A DNA stretch of 64,000 bases from Ardenticatenaceae bacterium (lineage in GTDB: Bacteria > Chloroflexota > Anaerolineae > Promineifilales > Promineifilaceae): the NCBI GenBank assembly GCA_020634455.1, contig JACKBQ010000001.1:1488001-1552000 (forward strand), in the 5' to 3' direction. The notes beneath the pieces were generated by a model, which was given only the letters and a program-made list of their open reading frames with translations, had not been told where the DNA came from and did no database searches. Positions 8,073 through 16,509 of the stretch are shown here, piece after piece. How positions within the stretch are numbered: the first letter of the stretch is position 1; the number at the start of each line of letters is the position of its first letter. The translations under genes and the position numbers were made by a program.

Positions 8073-10367
8073 TTATTGGAACCAACTTATGATTTGCTCC
8101 GACCAGCCGAAGTTGATCAAGAAGATAATCATAAAGGCCAGGGCTGCTGCGATAAGACCGGAAACCAAGACATACTCCTGAATCTTACCGGTTTGCAGCT
8201 GGCGAACCTCTTTTGTCATGGCCAGGAATTGGTCTTTGACCCAATCTACAGCCCGACCAAACACGGCTTCTTCGGTTGCCTTGGCCCCGCGACCAATGGC
8301 ATAGAAGGTGCGTGCTACCAGGTGGAGAATGCCGTCAATGATGCCCTTATCCATCACTTCAAATACGATTACCTCGGAGAAGTAAACAACGGGGCGAATT
8401 AGCACGGCCTGGTAAAGTTCATCCCAGTACCATTTGTTTTGTAAGAAACCGTGCAAGGGGCCTAACGGCCGTATCAACGGATCATCCTGGCCTTTGGTGA
8501 GTGGCTTACGGCCGTACACCAAATAGCCTACCAAAATGCCGCCCAGTGCCACCACCAGTGAAATAATCAATGGCTCCCAACTCCACGGCAACGTCTCAAT
8601 CTTATGACCGACCAAATGGAGCTCAGACGCATACAACTCTGCAATGGTCTCCTCGATGGTAGCCCCCACAAAATGATGGTACATGTTCACAAACGTGCCT
8701 TCTGTACCAAAGAAGTTGTCGGGAATACCAACCCAGCCAGCCGCTACCGCAAAAATAGACAGCATCACCAGCGGGAAGGTCATAAAACCATTGCTTTCAT
8801 GCGCATGCTCCGCCAACGGCGTGCGCGGCTTGCCCAAAAAGGTCATGCTAATCTGGCGCGTGGTGTAAAAAGCGGTCAAGAAAGCCGCAATTCCTAGCAT
8901 CACCAGGACGAACAGCCCAATGGCGCTGCCATCATGACTGAAAAGATACCAGGCATCGGCAAAAATTTCGTCTTTAGACCAGAACCCGGCCGTAATAAAC
9001 GGCAACCCGGAGAGCGACATACCACCAATCAAAAAGGTCCAGAAGGTAATAGGCATCTTCTTCCACAAGCCGCCCATGTACCGCATATCCTGCGGGTCGG
9101 TGTGGTGGTCATGCACGTGCTCCGCCCCATGCTCCATTCCGTGAATCACAGAACCGGAAGCCAGGAAGAGCAGCGCCTTGAAGAAAGCGTGGGTAATCAG
9201 GTGGAACGCGGCGGCAATGTAAGCGCCAATGCCCACGGCCGCTACCATAAAGCCAAGCTGCGAAATCGTGGAGTAAGCCAGAACGCCTTTCACATCATTC
9301 TGAGCCACTGCAATCGTGGCCGCCATAAACGCCGTAAACGCACCGATTCCGGCAATCACCCAACCAGCGCCCGTGCCTTCAATTGCTACTGCAATCAACG
9401 GGAAGATGCGCACGATCAGGTACACACCAGCAGAAACCATCGCGGCCGCATGGATGGTGGCGCTGACGGGCGTCGGGCCTTCCATCGCGTCTGGAAGCCA
9501 GACGTGCAGCGGGAACTGCGCCGATTTACCCACGGTACCCGTGAAAATCAGCAGCGCCATAACGCCGAGCAGCCCCACGCCAATTTCCATAGCGGCATGT
9601 TCCAGGCTGTGGGCGCTCAAGGCTTCACTGAAGTTCAGCGTACCAAACGTGCGGTAGAAGAACACGATACCAAGCATCATCACCACATCGGCCACGCGGG
9701 TGGTCATAAACGCTTTAATGGCGGCTTTTCGGGGTGGAATATGCGGGATGTCGCCCGGTTTCAGGTGGTAATCACGTGCGTACCAGAAGCCAATGAGCGA
9801 GTAGGAGCAAAAGCCCATGATTTCCCAGCCGATGAAAAGCATCAGCAGGTTATCGGACACCACCAGGAGCAGCATGGCCCCGGCAAAGAGGCTCATCAAG
9901 GCAAAGAAGCGGGAGAACATCGGCTCTTCCTGGCCATGATTGGGTGTACCCCGTACGGTGCCGCGCGGCTTGCCGTAATTGTGGTAGCCCACGCTGTAGA
10001 TGAAGATCATCAAGACGGCAAAGGAGACCATGAACAGCATAACGGCCGTTAATGGATCCACCGACACGCCCATTTGCAGCCAGGTGTTCTGGGCATAATC
10101 CCCAATAGGCAGCCAATCAATGGCGCTTTCTATTTGAACAGGATGTTCGATAAGCTCATGCGGATGGCTAATGTCATCATTGAGGTAAGTGCCGAACATG
10201 TTGAAAGCAACCGTCCAACTTAAAACCAGGGCTCCAATAACGCCAGCCCAGGCCAGAGTCCAGCTCAAGGTGCGGTTGTGTTTGGTAAACAACACAATCA
10301 GGAAAAACACCAACAACGGTCCGACAGGAATTAGCCAGGTTAAAGTTTGTAATGTTTCTTGTGACAT
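8073..10367 (-). CDS. nuoL: NADH-quinone oxidoreductase subunit L
   Basis: Distal proton-pumping subunit of complex I. 764 residues, longer than E. coli NuoL (613). Conserved features: WEIMGFCSYSLIGFW with the helix-5 glutamate, GKSAQFPLHVWLPDAMEGPT with the helix-7 lysine, NDVKGVLAYSTISQLGFM, and GFWSKDEI with the helix-12 lysine. The C-terminal ~150 residues hold the expected amphipathic lateral helix region and a last membrane segment (about 735-757). Extra length lies in loops rich in His and charged residues (a HGMEHGAEHVHDHH loop near residue 410) and before the lateral helix. A lengthened lateral helix has been proposed for complexes with an added NuoM; alignment would be needed to say so here. 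Confidence 0.95.
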   Translation of the reverse strand: MSQETLQTLTWLIPVGPLLVFFLIVLFTKHNRTLSWTLAWAGVIGALVLSWTVAFNMFGTYLNDDISHPHELIEHPVQIESAIDWLPIGDYAQNTWLQMGVSVDPLTAVMLFMVSFAVLMIFIYSVGYHNYGKPRGTVRGTPNHGQEEPMFSRFFALMSLFAGAMLLLVVSDNLLMLFIGWEIMGFCSYSLIGFWYARDYHLKPGDIPHIPPRKAAIKAFMTTRVADVVMMLGIVFFYRTFGTLNFSEALSAHSLEHAAMEIGVGLLGVMALLIFTGTVGKSAQFPLHVWLPDAMEGPTPVSATIHAAAMVSAGVYLIVRIFPLIAVAIEGTGAGWVIAGIGAFTAFMAATIAVAQNDVKGVLAYSTISQLGFMVAAVGIGAYIAAAFHLITHAFFKALLFLASGSVIHGMEHGAEHVHDHHTDPQDMRYMGGLWKKMPITFWTFLIGGMSLSGLPFITAGFWSKDEIFADAWYLFSHDGSAIGLFVLVMLGIAAFLTAFYTTRQISMTFLGKPRTPLAEHAHESNGFMTFPLVMLSIFAVAAGWVGIPDNFFGTEGTFVNMYHHFVGATIEETIAELYASELHLVGHKIETLPWSWEPLIISLVVALGGILVGYLVYGRKPLTKGQDDPLIRPLGPLHGFLQNKWYWDELYQAVLIRPVVYFSEVIVFEVMDKGIIDGILHLVARTFYAIGRGAKATEEAVFGRAVDWVKDQFLAMTKEVRQLQTGKIQEYVLVSGLIAAALAFMIIFLINFGWSEQIISWFQ

Positions 10368-10384
10368 AAAGCGAAACTCTTCCC

Positions 10385-10465
10385 GTTTTCGGTAATCGGT
10401 TCTCAGTGATCGGTAATCGGCAGGACTTACTGATTACGGTTTACCGTTCACCGATTACTGTTAAT
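10385..10465. repeat. GGTAATCGG / CCGATTACC word repeat
   Basis: The nuoK-nuoL spacer consists of repeated variants of CGGTAATCGG followed by the reverse complement form CCGATTAC, so it can fold into a long hairpin. The same word family reappears at 63603-63672, where it lies inside an apparent coding sequence. Confidence 0.7.
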
Positions 10466-10781
10466 TCTTTAGCAAGTCCAACTCTTCCGCAATGACTGAA
10501 TCGCGGCGACGATAAATCGAAATAATGAGCGCTAAACCAACGGCCGCTTCTGCTGCCGCCACAGTTAGCACAAAAATAGTCCAGGCCCAGCCCACAGGTG
10601 GCGCACTGGGGTTTAAAACAGAACCATAACGCCAAAATGCAACCAGGTTAATGTTGACCGCATTCAGCATTAACTCTACGGACATCAAGATACCCACCGC
10701 ATTCCGGCGAGCGACAACACCATAGAGCCCAATACAAAACAGCAACGCAGCAACGAGGAGGTACCAGGATAATGGAATCAT
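10461..10781 (-). CDS. nuoK: NADH-quinone oxidoreductase subunit K
   Basis: Small membrane subunit of complex I that carries two buried glutamates of the central proton path. 106 residues, three transmembrane helices. Glutamates are visible in MSVELMLNAVNINLVAFWRY (helix 2) and in TVAAAEAAVGLALIISIYRR (helix 3). Its start codon overlaps the nuoJ stop by four bases (ATGA), the usual coupling for these two genes. The end of the gene reaches into the GGTAATCGG-type spacer. Confidence 0.95.
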   Translation of the reverse strand: MIPLSWYLLVAALLFCIGLYGVVARRNAVGILMSVELMLNAVNINLVAFWRYGSVLNPSAPPVGWAWTIFVLTVAAAEAAVGLALIISIYRRRDSVIAEELDLLKN

Positions 10782-11317
10782 GCTTCATCCTCCATGTATT
10801 CAGCCGGCCAGGCAATATAAATAGCCCCAATCAGAGCCGCCAGCAGCAAAACAGAAGCCATAATAAATGGAATCACATATCCGCTTGGGCTGACAAACGC
10901 TTCACCCAAAGCCGCTACCGCACCTTGCAATACGGTATCAGCTACTTCTGGTCGGCCAGAAATCACCTCAAAGCCCCACCAGCGCACAATGACTGAGGCG
11001 AGTAGGGCAAACGTGCCAACGGCCGTTAACAACCCCAACCCACTTTGCGAATTAAAAGCCGCTTCCCTGGCCTGCATCATCCGGCGGGTTAACATAATGG
11101 CAAAAATGATGAGAATTGAAATCGCGCCAATGTAAACCAAAAGCTGCGCCGCAGCCAAAAAACCCGCATCCAGCATGATGTACAACCCGGCAACACCCAA
11201 AAACGAAGCCATCATTGCCAAAGCAGCATGAAACAGGTTACGGTTTGTGACCACCACAATACCTGTTACAACTGTCAACAAACTAACTAAAATAAAAATT
11301 ACTTGCTCAAGCGTCAC
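10778..11317 (-). CDS. nuoJ: NADH-quinone oxidoreductase subunit J
   Basis: Complex I membrane subunit, 179 residues, five membrane helices. The helix-3 region QLLVYIGAISILIIFAIMLT is the conserved NuoJ signature that rearranges during turnover. Length is normal for the family. It follows nuoH by 64 bases; no nuoI lies between them, unlike the classical nuoA-N order, in line with the absence of all peripheral-arm genes from this cluster. Confidence 0.94.
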   Translation of the reverse strand: MTLEQVIFILVSLLTVVTGIVVVTNRNLFHAALAMMASFLGVAGLYIMLDAGFLAAAQLLVYIGAISILIIFAIMLTRRMMQAREAAFNSQSGLGLLTAVGTFALLASVIVRWWGFEVISGRPEVADTVLQGAVAALGEAFVSPSGYVIPFIMASVLLLAALIGAIYIAWPAEYMEDEA

Positions 11318-11381
11318 AAGTCTACTCCTGTGAAGGCAAAAAGTTTCTTGGTGGCCTTATTGCATCCACCAAACTGCAAAT

Positions 11382-12710
11382 TTAATGAGCCGGTACCGGC
11401 TCATGATGATGGTCATGAGCAGATTCCATCTCTTCTTCGAACTCTACGTGAACCGGATGCCCCTCATTTTCCGCGACGGCCAAAACAGGGCTGGTCATAT
11501 TGTGCATCTTACGCTGGCGCTGTGCCGACCGACGCAGCACCTCCAAACCGGCAAACCCAATGACCAGATTACTTACCAAATGAACGACCGCACGCACCCA
11601 ACTATCCATCGTAATTCCAGGCACATAATCCATCACCAGACGATCCAGCAAAGCTACCGTCAATAAAATGATTATCGTGAGCGGAACCATGAACTTCCAA
11701 TTGAAGTTCAACAATTGGTCAATGCGCAAGCGCGGCAGCGTTGCCCGCAACCACATGAAGACAAAGAAGATCAAAGCACCTTTGAATATGGAAATAAACA
11801 ACCCCAACAAACGCCCCAATTGGAATCCGTTAGCCAGAACAATTTCTTCTAAGCCAAAGAAGCGGTAACCACCCAGATAAGCTGTAGAGAACAAGAAACA
11901 CATGAACATGATGCCCATGTATTCCGCCGCCATGAATAGGCCGAAAACCATCCCACTGTACTCAGTGTGGAAGCCAGCCACAATTTCAGATTCAGCTTCT
12001 AACAAGTCAAAGGGAGAGCGACCTGTTTCAGCCAGGGAAGAAACAAAGAAAATCAGCGCCGAGATAGGGGCGAAAATAATAAAAGGAATCGCCTGCGCCT
12101 CAACTATCTGCATGGTAGACATGGAGCGGGCCAAAATAATAGGGACCAACAGAGAGAGAATCATTGGCACTTCGTAGCTGACCAGTTGAGCCACGGCGCG
12201 GAATGCACCCAAGAGTGCATATTTATTATTGGAACCCCAACCCGCCAACAAAAGACCTACGACCGAGATTGAGCTAATTGACAGGACGTAAAAAAGACCA
12301 ACCCCTAAATCTGTACCAATAACGCCAGGCGCGAAGGGCACCACCGCAAACAGCAAGGCAGAGGTGGCTAACCCAAGAATTGGGGCCAGAAAATAGGCCA
12401 ACTTATCTGCTCCAGCGGGTACTAACAACTCTTTGGTGAGCATTTTGACCACATCGGCAAACATCTGCAACAAACCATACTTACCGCCAACACGGTTGGG
12501 GCCAATACGATCTTGCATACGGGCCAATACCTTGCGTTCTGCTAATCCGACAAAGAAAACTGACACCAAAGGGATTGTGGCGACAATCAAGATACCGATT
12601 ATATCTAGAACAATACTGACCCAGGGATCAGTCCCCCAAACGCTGGCCAAATAGTCTCCGGCTGTAAGATCAAAAATGCTTGAAATAAACTCTAAAATAT
12701 TAAAGCTCAT
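11382..12710 (-). CDS. nuoH: NADH-quinone oxidoreductase subunit H with His/Glu-rich tail
   Basis: Quinone-channel subunit linking peripheral and membrane arms. 442 residues, compared with about 325-350 typical. The core has RIGPNRVGGKYGLLQ near the N-terminus, the acidic loop SPFDLLEAESEIVAGFHTEY that lines the quinone site, and LPRLRIDQLLNFNWKF near the end. The extra residues are partly N-terminal and partly a soluble C-terminal tail rich in Glu and His (ESAHDHHHEPVPAH). The tail could bind metal or be a simple cytoplasmic extension. AAGGGG precedes the ATG, 12 bases after the nuoA stop. Confidence 0.94.
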   Translation of the reverse strand: MSFNILEFISSIFDLTAGDYLASVWGTDPWVSIVLDIIGILIVATIPLVSVFFVGLAERKVLARMQDRIGPNRVGGKYGLLQMFADVVKMLTKELLVPAGADKLAYFLAPILGLATSALLFAVVPFAPGVIGTDLGVGLFYVLSISSISVVGLLLAGWGSNNKYALLGAFRAVAQLVSYEVPMILSLLVPIILARSMSTMQIVEAQAIPFIIFAPISALIFFVSSLAETGRSPFDLLEAESEIVAGFHTEYSGMVFGLFMAAEYMGIMFMCFLFSTAYLGGYRFFGLEEIVLANGFQLGRLLGLFISIFKGALIFFVFMWLRATLPRLRIDQLLNFNWKFMVPLTIIILLTVALLDRLVMDYVPGITMDSWVRAVVHLVSNLVIGFAGLEVLRRSAQRQRKMHNMTSPVLAVAENEGHPVHVEFEEEMESAHDHHHEPVPAH

Positions 12711-12722
12711 GGGTTATTCCCC

Positions 12723-13079
12723 TTAAATCCATTCTAAAACGCCACGACCCCAGGCATATAACAGACCGTCTGCCAACAAGACGATAAAGAGAACGGTGGC
12801 TCCGATAGCGAACAAGCCGAGTTGGTCGTATGCTGCGGCGATGGGAAACAGAAAAACAGATTCGATGTCAAAAATGACAAAAACAAGTGCGTAAATGTAG
12901 TATTGCACTTTGAATTGGACCCAGGCATCCCCAACGGTTTCTACACCGCATTCATAGGTTTGCTGCTTGATGGGGTTGGGCTTTTTGGGGCCGAGTAACC
13001 AGTTAATGAGGATGGGTGCTACCGCTAACAGGGGAGCTATGACCACAAACAGGACGATAAATTGCCACTCACTTTGCAC
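12723..13079 (-). CDS. nuoA: NADH-quinone oxidoreductase subunit A
   Basis: First gene of the respiratory block. 118 residues, three membrane helices, with the conserved loop YECGVE and KVQYYIYALVFVIFDIE before helix 2. GTG is used as start with GGAGG 10 bases upstream. nuoB, C, D, E, F, G and I do not follow, so the cluster covers only the membrane arm. A 679-base gap upstream must hold the promoter of the whole minus-strand unit. Confidence 0.94.
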   Translation of the reverse strand: MQSEWQFIVLFVVIAPLLAVAPILINWLLGPKKPNPIKQQTYECGVETVGDAWVQFKVQYYIYALVFVIFDIESVFLFPIAAAYDQLGLFAIGATVLFIVLLADGLLYAWGRGVLEWI

Positions 13080-13758
13080 AGGTGTTCTTCCTCCACTCGA
13101 TAAGATGGGCAGGTTTGTAGGGTAACAGGTGTTTACTTGTTCCAGTTACAAACCATTTAGCAATGCTAAAAAAACAGGGCGATAAAATAATAAATAGCGA
13201 TCAGGTAACGGCCGTTTCCTTTCAAGTCTTCCCTGGTATACAGCCGATAACAAAAACCCGGCAAAGCGTCGCAAATTTTCTTTCTCTTTACGCCACCTGC
13301 GGGTCTTGTTGAAGTTGCCTTTTAATGTTCACAAGCTATTTGTGAAATATATCCCATTTATCATCTCTTTTATAACACATGCAAGGAACAAGGGCAAAGA
13401 TAACTACCGATTTTCATGCACCCTCTGCACAAGTTACGTGAGACAAAGCCAGGATATTATTGACAGTCCTTTTGCAACAAATTAGAGACCGAAGCCACGG
13501 AAATCTCCAAGGAAGAAGATTCTAACAGAAAAGAGTCTTAGGGCAACGTGAATCGCTTACCGAAACTTGAAAACTACCTGAAAAGCCACAGAGGGAAAAG
13601 AGGAACCTGATTTATCATTGGTACTATTCACGCGTTTTTTCTCTTTATCTTACGGCCGTCTTCAGTTATACTTCTGCAAATCTGACACACAGTAAGATTA
13701 CCAACCAGGCACACAACCGCAACAAACCCAAATAGCCAAAACATAAAGAAACTATCTT
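13080..13758. other. Long intergenic region between divergent nuo block and response regulator
   Basis: No credible coding sequence. The nuo promoter (minus) and the response regulator promoter (plus) must lie here, but no clean -35/-10 pair stands out. It contains ACGGCCGT at about 13208 and 13652, and a half copy of the CACAGAG repeat family at about 13568-13610 (AAAGCCACAGAGGGAAAAGA). Confidence 0.5.
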
Positions 13759-14475
13759 ATGCTCGACTCGCCCATTGAATCACAAAAAATAATTGCCGTT
13801 GACGACAACACTTTTACCTTGCGCATTGTCCAACACACTCTGGAGCAGGCTGGGTACCAGGTCATGACGGCCGCTTCCGGGCAAGACGCCCTCAAGCTCA
13901 TCAACCGGCACGGCATGCCCCACCTGGCCATTGTAGATTTGCACATGCCAATCATGAGTGGCTTTGAATTTTGCCATGCTGTGCGCGAATTTAGCGACAT
14001 GCCGATTATTATGCTAACGGCCGTAAACACCGAAGAAACCATTATTGAGGGGCTGGAACAATACGCCGAAGATTACATCGTCAAACCATTTAACCCGGAA
14101 GAGCTAAAGGCGCGTGTTGGCCGCGTTCTGCGGCGCATGGGTGACTACAGCTACACTCTGGAATCCACCACCCGCATTGATGATCGCCTCATGGTCAACT
14201 TCCCCAATCGAGAAGCGTTAGTAGAAGGGGAACCGGTCTCGCTCACCCCCACAGAAACCAAGCTACTTTACATCCTCGTACGCAATTCCGGCCGCATTGT
14301 CACTACAGACTTCTTACTCAACCGCATCTGGCCCATGGAAGAAGCCCAAGAAGATCGACTGCATGTGCATGTACACCGTTTGCGCCGAAAAATTGAGGTA
14401 AACCCCAACGAACCAACCTACATTATCGCTGAGCGTGGTACAGGGTATCGCTTCACTTCCGTCTCTGAAGCATAA
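13759..14475 (+). CDS. OmpR-family response regulator
   Basis: 238 residues. Residues 1-120 form a receiver domain: acidic pair near the start (VDDN), phospho-acceptor Asp in AIVDLHMPIMSGFEF, Thr/Ser in MLTAVN and Lys in IVKPF. Residues 135-235 form a winged-helix DNA-binding domain ending in RLRRKIEVNP...ERGTGYRF, as in OmpR/PhoB. No partner histidine kinase is adjacent, so it is an orphan in this window. A plain ribosome site is not obvious upstream. A 10-bp hairpin lies 29 bases after the stop. Confidence 0.93.
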   Translation: MLDSPIESQKIIAVDDNTFTLRIVQHTLEQAGYQVMTAASGQDALKLINRHGMPHLAIVDLHMPIMSGFEFCHAVREFSDMPIIMLTAVNTEETIIEGLEQYAEDYIVKPFNPEELKARVGRVLRRMGDYSYTLESTTRIDDRLMVNFPNREALVEGEPVSLTPTETKLLYILVRNSGRIVTTDFLLNRIWPMEEAQEDRLHVHVHRLRRKIEVNPNEPTYIIAERGTGYRFTSVSEA

Positions 14476-14491
14476 GCAACACAGAGCGTAA

Positions 14492-15445
14492 CTAGACCAA
14501 AATTGCCGCTGCCAACTCATCTGGCAGCGGCATATTGTTTTCTTCTAGCAGTTCAAACAGATGTACCACACGTTCCGCCAAAAACTGTTGCAACAAAGCG
14601 GGCTGGGCTATTGGGCAAGCATCCAAAACAGTTCGCGCTTCCTGAGCAATTTGCACCATATGGTATACACAATAGCTGGCCGCTCCACTGTGCAGCAGAA
14701 TCTGCTGTGCTTCTCCTAACGCAGCTGGGTCACTTATTTGGGAAAGTAGCGCCTCGAACCGGGCTTTGCCCGGGTGGTCTGCGAGGCGAGCATATAAAAT
14801 TGCCAAATTGCCCCCGCCCCGTTGCCAATCAGGGCAGGCTGGGGTTTGGTACGCATCTGCCAAATCATCACTTACCTGGATCAGTTTGCCAATGAGCTGA
14901 CCAAACTGGCGAAGCTGGCTGGCAACGGCCGTATCCACCCCACCTGCCAGCGCCCCCAAATAAAAGCCCGCCCCGTAATAAGGCATACTCTTGGCTTCAA
15001 CTGTGGCCCAATAATGCGCCTCACCCAAACTATCCTGCACGTCCAGGTGCTGCCCCTGGGCGGTCTTCAGATTGAGATAAATCAGTTCAGCCAGCATTAG
15101 CGGCACCGTGTCGGTCTCCATCTCTTGCACCATACGGTACGCCACTGCTTGAAAAGCCAGCGCCAGATTTGCCGCCACGCCAGCGCCCATCTGCCGGTAC
15201 AATCCTTTCGGATCATCATCCAGAATGTCATCTACCAACACAATGCTGATGTAGCTGCAAGCAACGGCCGTTACCAGCGGCACCAACCCATCACCACGGC
15301 CCCCCACGGCCCGGCAAGCCAACTCAGGCAGCCGCCACGACCCTGGCCGTTTGGCGTAATGCTGCCAAACAGTTTGCATCGCAGGCCAATCAGTTACCTC
15401 CGGTTGTTGCAAAAAATAATGACCAACCTGAGCAATATCAATCAT
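14492..15445 (-). CDS. Polyprenyl diphosphate synthase family protein
   Basis: 317 residues. Trans-type prenyltransferases condense isopentenyl diphosphate with allylic diphosphates using two Asp-rich motifs. The first is VDDILDDDPKG (DDxxD, about residue 73), the second is VSDDLADAY (about residue 193). The first Lys/Arg-rich substrate motif seen in bulk GGPP synthases is weak, so the substrate and chain length are not clear; it might also be a squalene/phytoene-like or RiPP-unrelated terpene enzyme. It lies convergently to the response regulator and 219 bases downstream of the small aromatic-tail peptide gene on the same strand. Confidence 0.82.
   Translation of the reverse strand: MIDIAQVGHYFLQQPEVTDWPAMQTVWQHYAKRPGSWRLPELACRAVGGRGDGLVPLVTAVACSYISIVLVDDILDDDPKGLYRQMGAGVAANLALAFQAVAYRMVQEMETDTVPLMLAELIYLNLKTAQGQHLDVQDSLGEAHYWATVEAKSMPYYGAGFYLGALAGGVDTAVASQLRQFGQLIGKLIQVSDDLADAYQTPACPDWQRGGGNLAILYARLADHPGKARFEALLSQISDPAALGEAQQILLHSGAASYCVYHMVQIAQEARTVLDACPIAQPALLQQFLAERVVHLFELLEENNMPLPDELAAAILV
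14505..14531. terminator. Hairpin shared by converging genes
   Basis: GCCGCTGCCA (14505-14514), 7-base loop, TGGCAGCGGC (14522-14531): a perfect 10-bp stem 29 bases after the response regulator stop. It is inside the last codons of the converging polyprenyl synthase gene. T-runs are short (TTGTTTT on plus), so efficiency is uncertain. Confidence 0.6.
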
Positions 15446-15663
15446 AAATTCTGTTACCCTACCAAGCTAGTTAGAAACGGCCGTTCCCCCACCATCAAAA
15501 CAACGGGAAAGCTTGACCCAATCTGGTGAAAGGAGCCATATCGTTCGCTAAATTTTTGTTTTACCTATGAGGAAATTTATGCAATAAAATGTGCAGCCGA
15601 CCCCTGCACACAACTTTGAAACAAAAGAAGATCAGGCCAAAAACGGCCGTTCCCCCCCTCTGA

Positions 15664-15837
15664 CTACCAATCCCAATACCAACCCCAGGCATCTGGCTTG
15701 CGCAATGCAGACAGATCTTTGTGGTTAGATACCTTCGTCAACTGAAGCAAGGTAGCCAATAAAGTATCTTCAGACTTACCAGCTTTTAACAACTCGTTGA
15801 ACTTTTCAATAGACATTGACTCTTTCATATCGGACAT
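15664..15837 (-). CDS. 57-residue peptide with Trp-rich C-terminus; candidate RiPP precursor
   Basis: Translated by hand: a 57-residue frame from ATG at 15837 to TAG at 15664. AGGAG lies just upstream (2 bases before the first ATG, 11 before an in-frame ATG at residue 4). Residues 1-47 are charged and helical (MSIEKFNELLKAGKSEDTL, LLATLLQLTKVSNHKDL), then the tail reads KPDAWGWYWDW. Alternating aromatic residues at the extreme C-terminus after a soluble helical leader is the layout of ribosomally made, modified peptides such as those with aromatic side-chain crosslinks. No maturase (radical SAM, YcaO, LanM) is recognised nearby. Alternatives: a small regulatory or membrane-active peptide. Too short for usual gene callers. 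Confidence 0.6.
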   Translation of the reverse strand: MSDMKESMSIEKFNELLKAGKSEDTLLATLLQLTKVSNHKDLSALRKPDAWGWYWDW

Positions 15838-16099
15838 ATCTCCTGCGAACTACTGAGCTATACCATCTACTGAGAGCCGGTCGGAAACCCCAGGTGCCTG
15901 CCTTGATTATGAAGAGCAACTATCAGGGCACACGATAGTAACAGCACTGAATTAAGTGACAGGCATTATAATGGAAATCCGCATCATTTTCATTGACCCC
16001 ACATTAAAAAACAGCATTCTACCTAACTTTTTATAGGTAATTTGCAGCCTTTTTGCAGTTACACCTCATTCCAGTTACTAAAAATTGCGCATGAAGCAG

Positions 16100-16366
16100 C
16101 TACAACTCTATACCAGCCTTTTCAGCTAACTGCCGATTAGTCGGCTCCACCAATATTGAATTATCAGGAAAGACAATTGTGGGAACCACGCGACGCCCAT
16201 TATTCACTTGCTTCACAAATGCCAGGCCTTCCTTATCAACGTCAACATCAATATTTGTATAGGGAATGCCATACTCATCCAGTAAATATTTGGCGCGATG
16301 GCAGTCTGGGCACCAATTCGTACTGTACATGAGAATTGGGGCAACATTGGTTTCATCATTGGTCAT
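16100..16366 (-). CDS. Glutaredoxin-like (mycoredoxin-type) thioredoxin-fold protein
   Basis: 88 residues from the ATG at 16366, chosen because GGAGA lies 7 bases upstream; a longer in-frame start at 16453 lacks a site and adds a basic non-conserved segment. The active site CPDC is in STNWCPDCHRAKYLL, and the cis-proline loop is RRVVPTIVFPD. The size and CPDC/CPYC type match mycoredoxin/NrdH-like glutaredoxins, which reduce disulfides or mixed thiols. It is separated by 262 bases from the small peptide gene on the same strand. Confidence 0.85.
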   Translation of the reverse strand: MTNDETNVAPILMYSTNWCPDCHRAKYLLDEYGIPYTNIDVDVDKEGLAFVKQVNNGRRVVPTIVFPDNSILVEPTNRQLAEKAGIEL

Positions 16367-16473
16367 TGTCTTTTCTCCATGTGAACGTCTTTTTTCTGCA
16401 TTCAATCTACGCCAATCATAACCCAAAACCGGTTGGCGAAATAATTTGCACACCGTAAACCAGGCATCATGCC

Positions 16474-16509
16474 CCTACCGCCCAGCAAAATTTCGGTATA
16501 ATAAGATGT
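16474..16509 (+). promoter_or_regulatory. -10 element TATAAT directly before the sigma gene; leaderless transcript likely
   Basis: TATAAT at 16497-16502 ends only 7 bases before the GTG start at 16510, so transcription would start at or next to the start codon. No Shine-Dalgarno sequence is present. A matching -35 is not clear. Confidence 0.5.

Noticed and set aside
8934..10052. 372-codon open frame on plus, opposite nuoL
   Set aside because: Antisense shadow; composition typical of reversed membrane-protein codons.
15600..16100. A lanthipeptide or lasso peptide cluster around the small peptide
   Set aside because: No LanB/C/M, lasso cyclase, radical SAM or transporter gene is present within several kb, so only the precursor candidate is reported.
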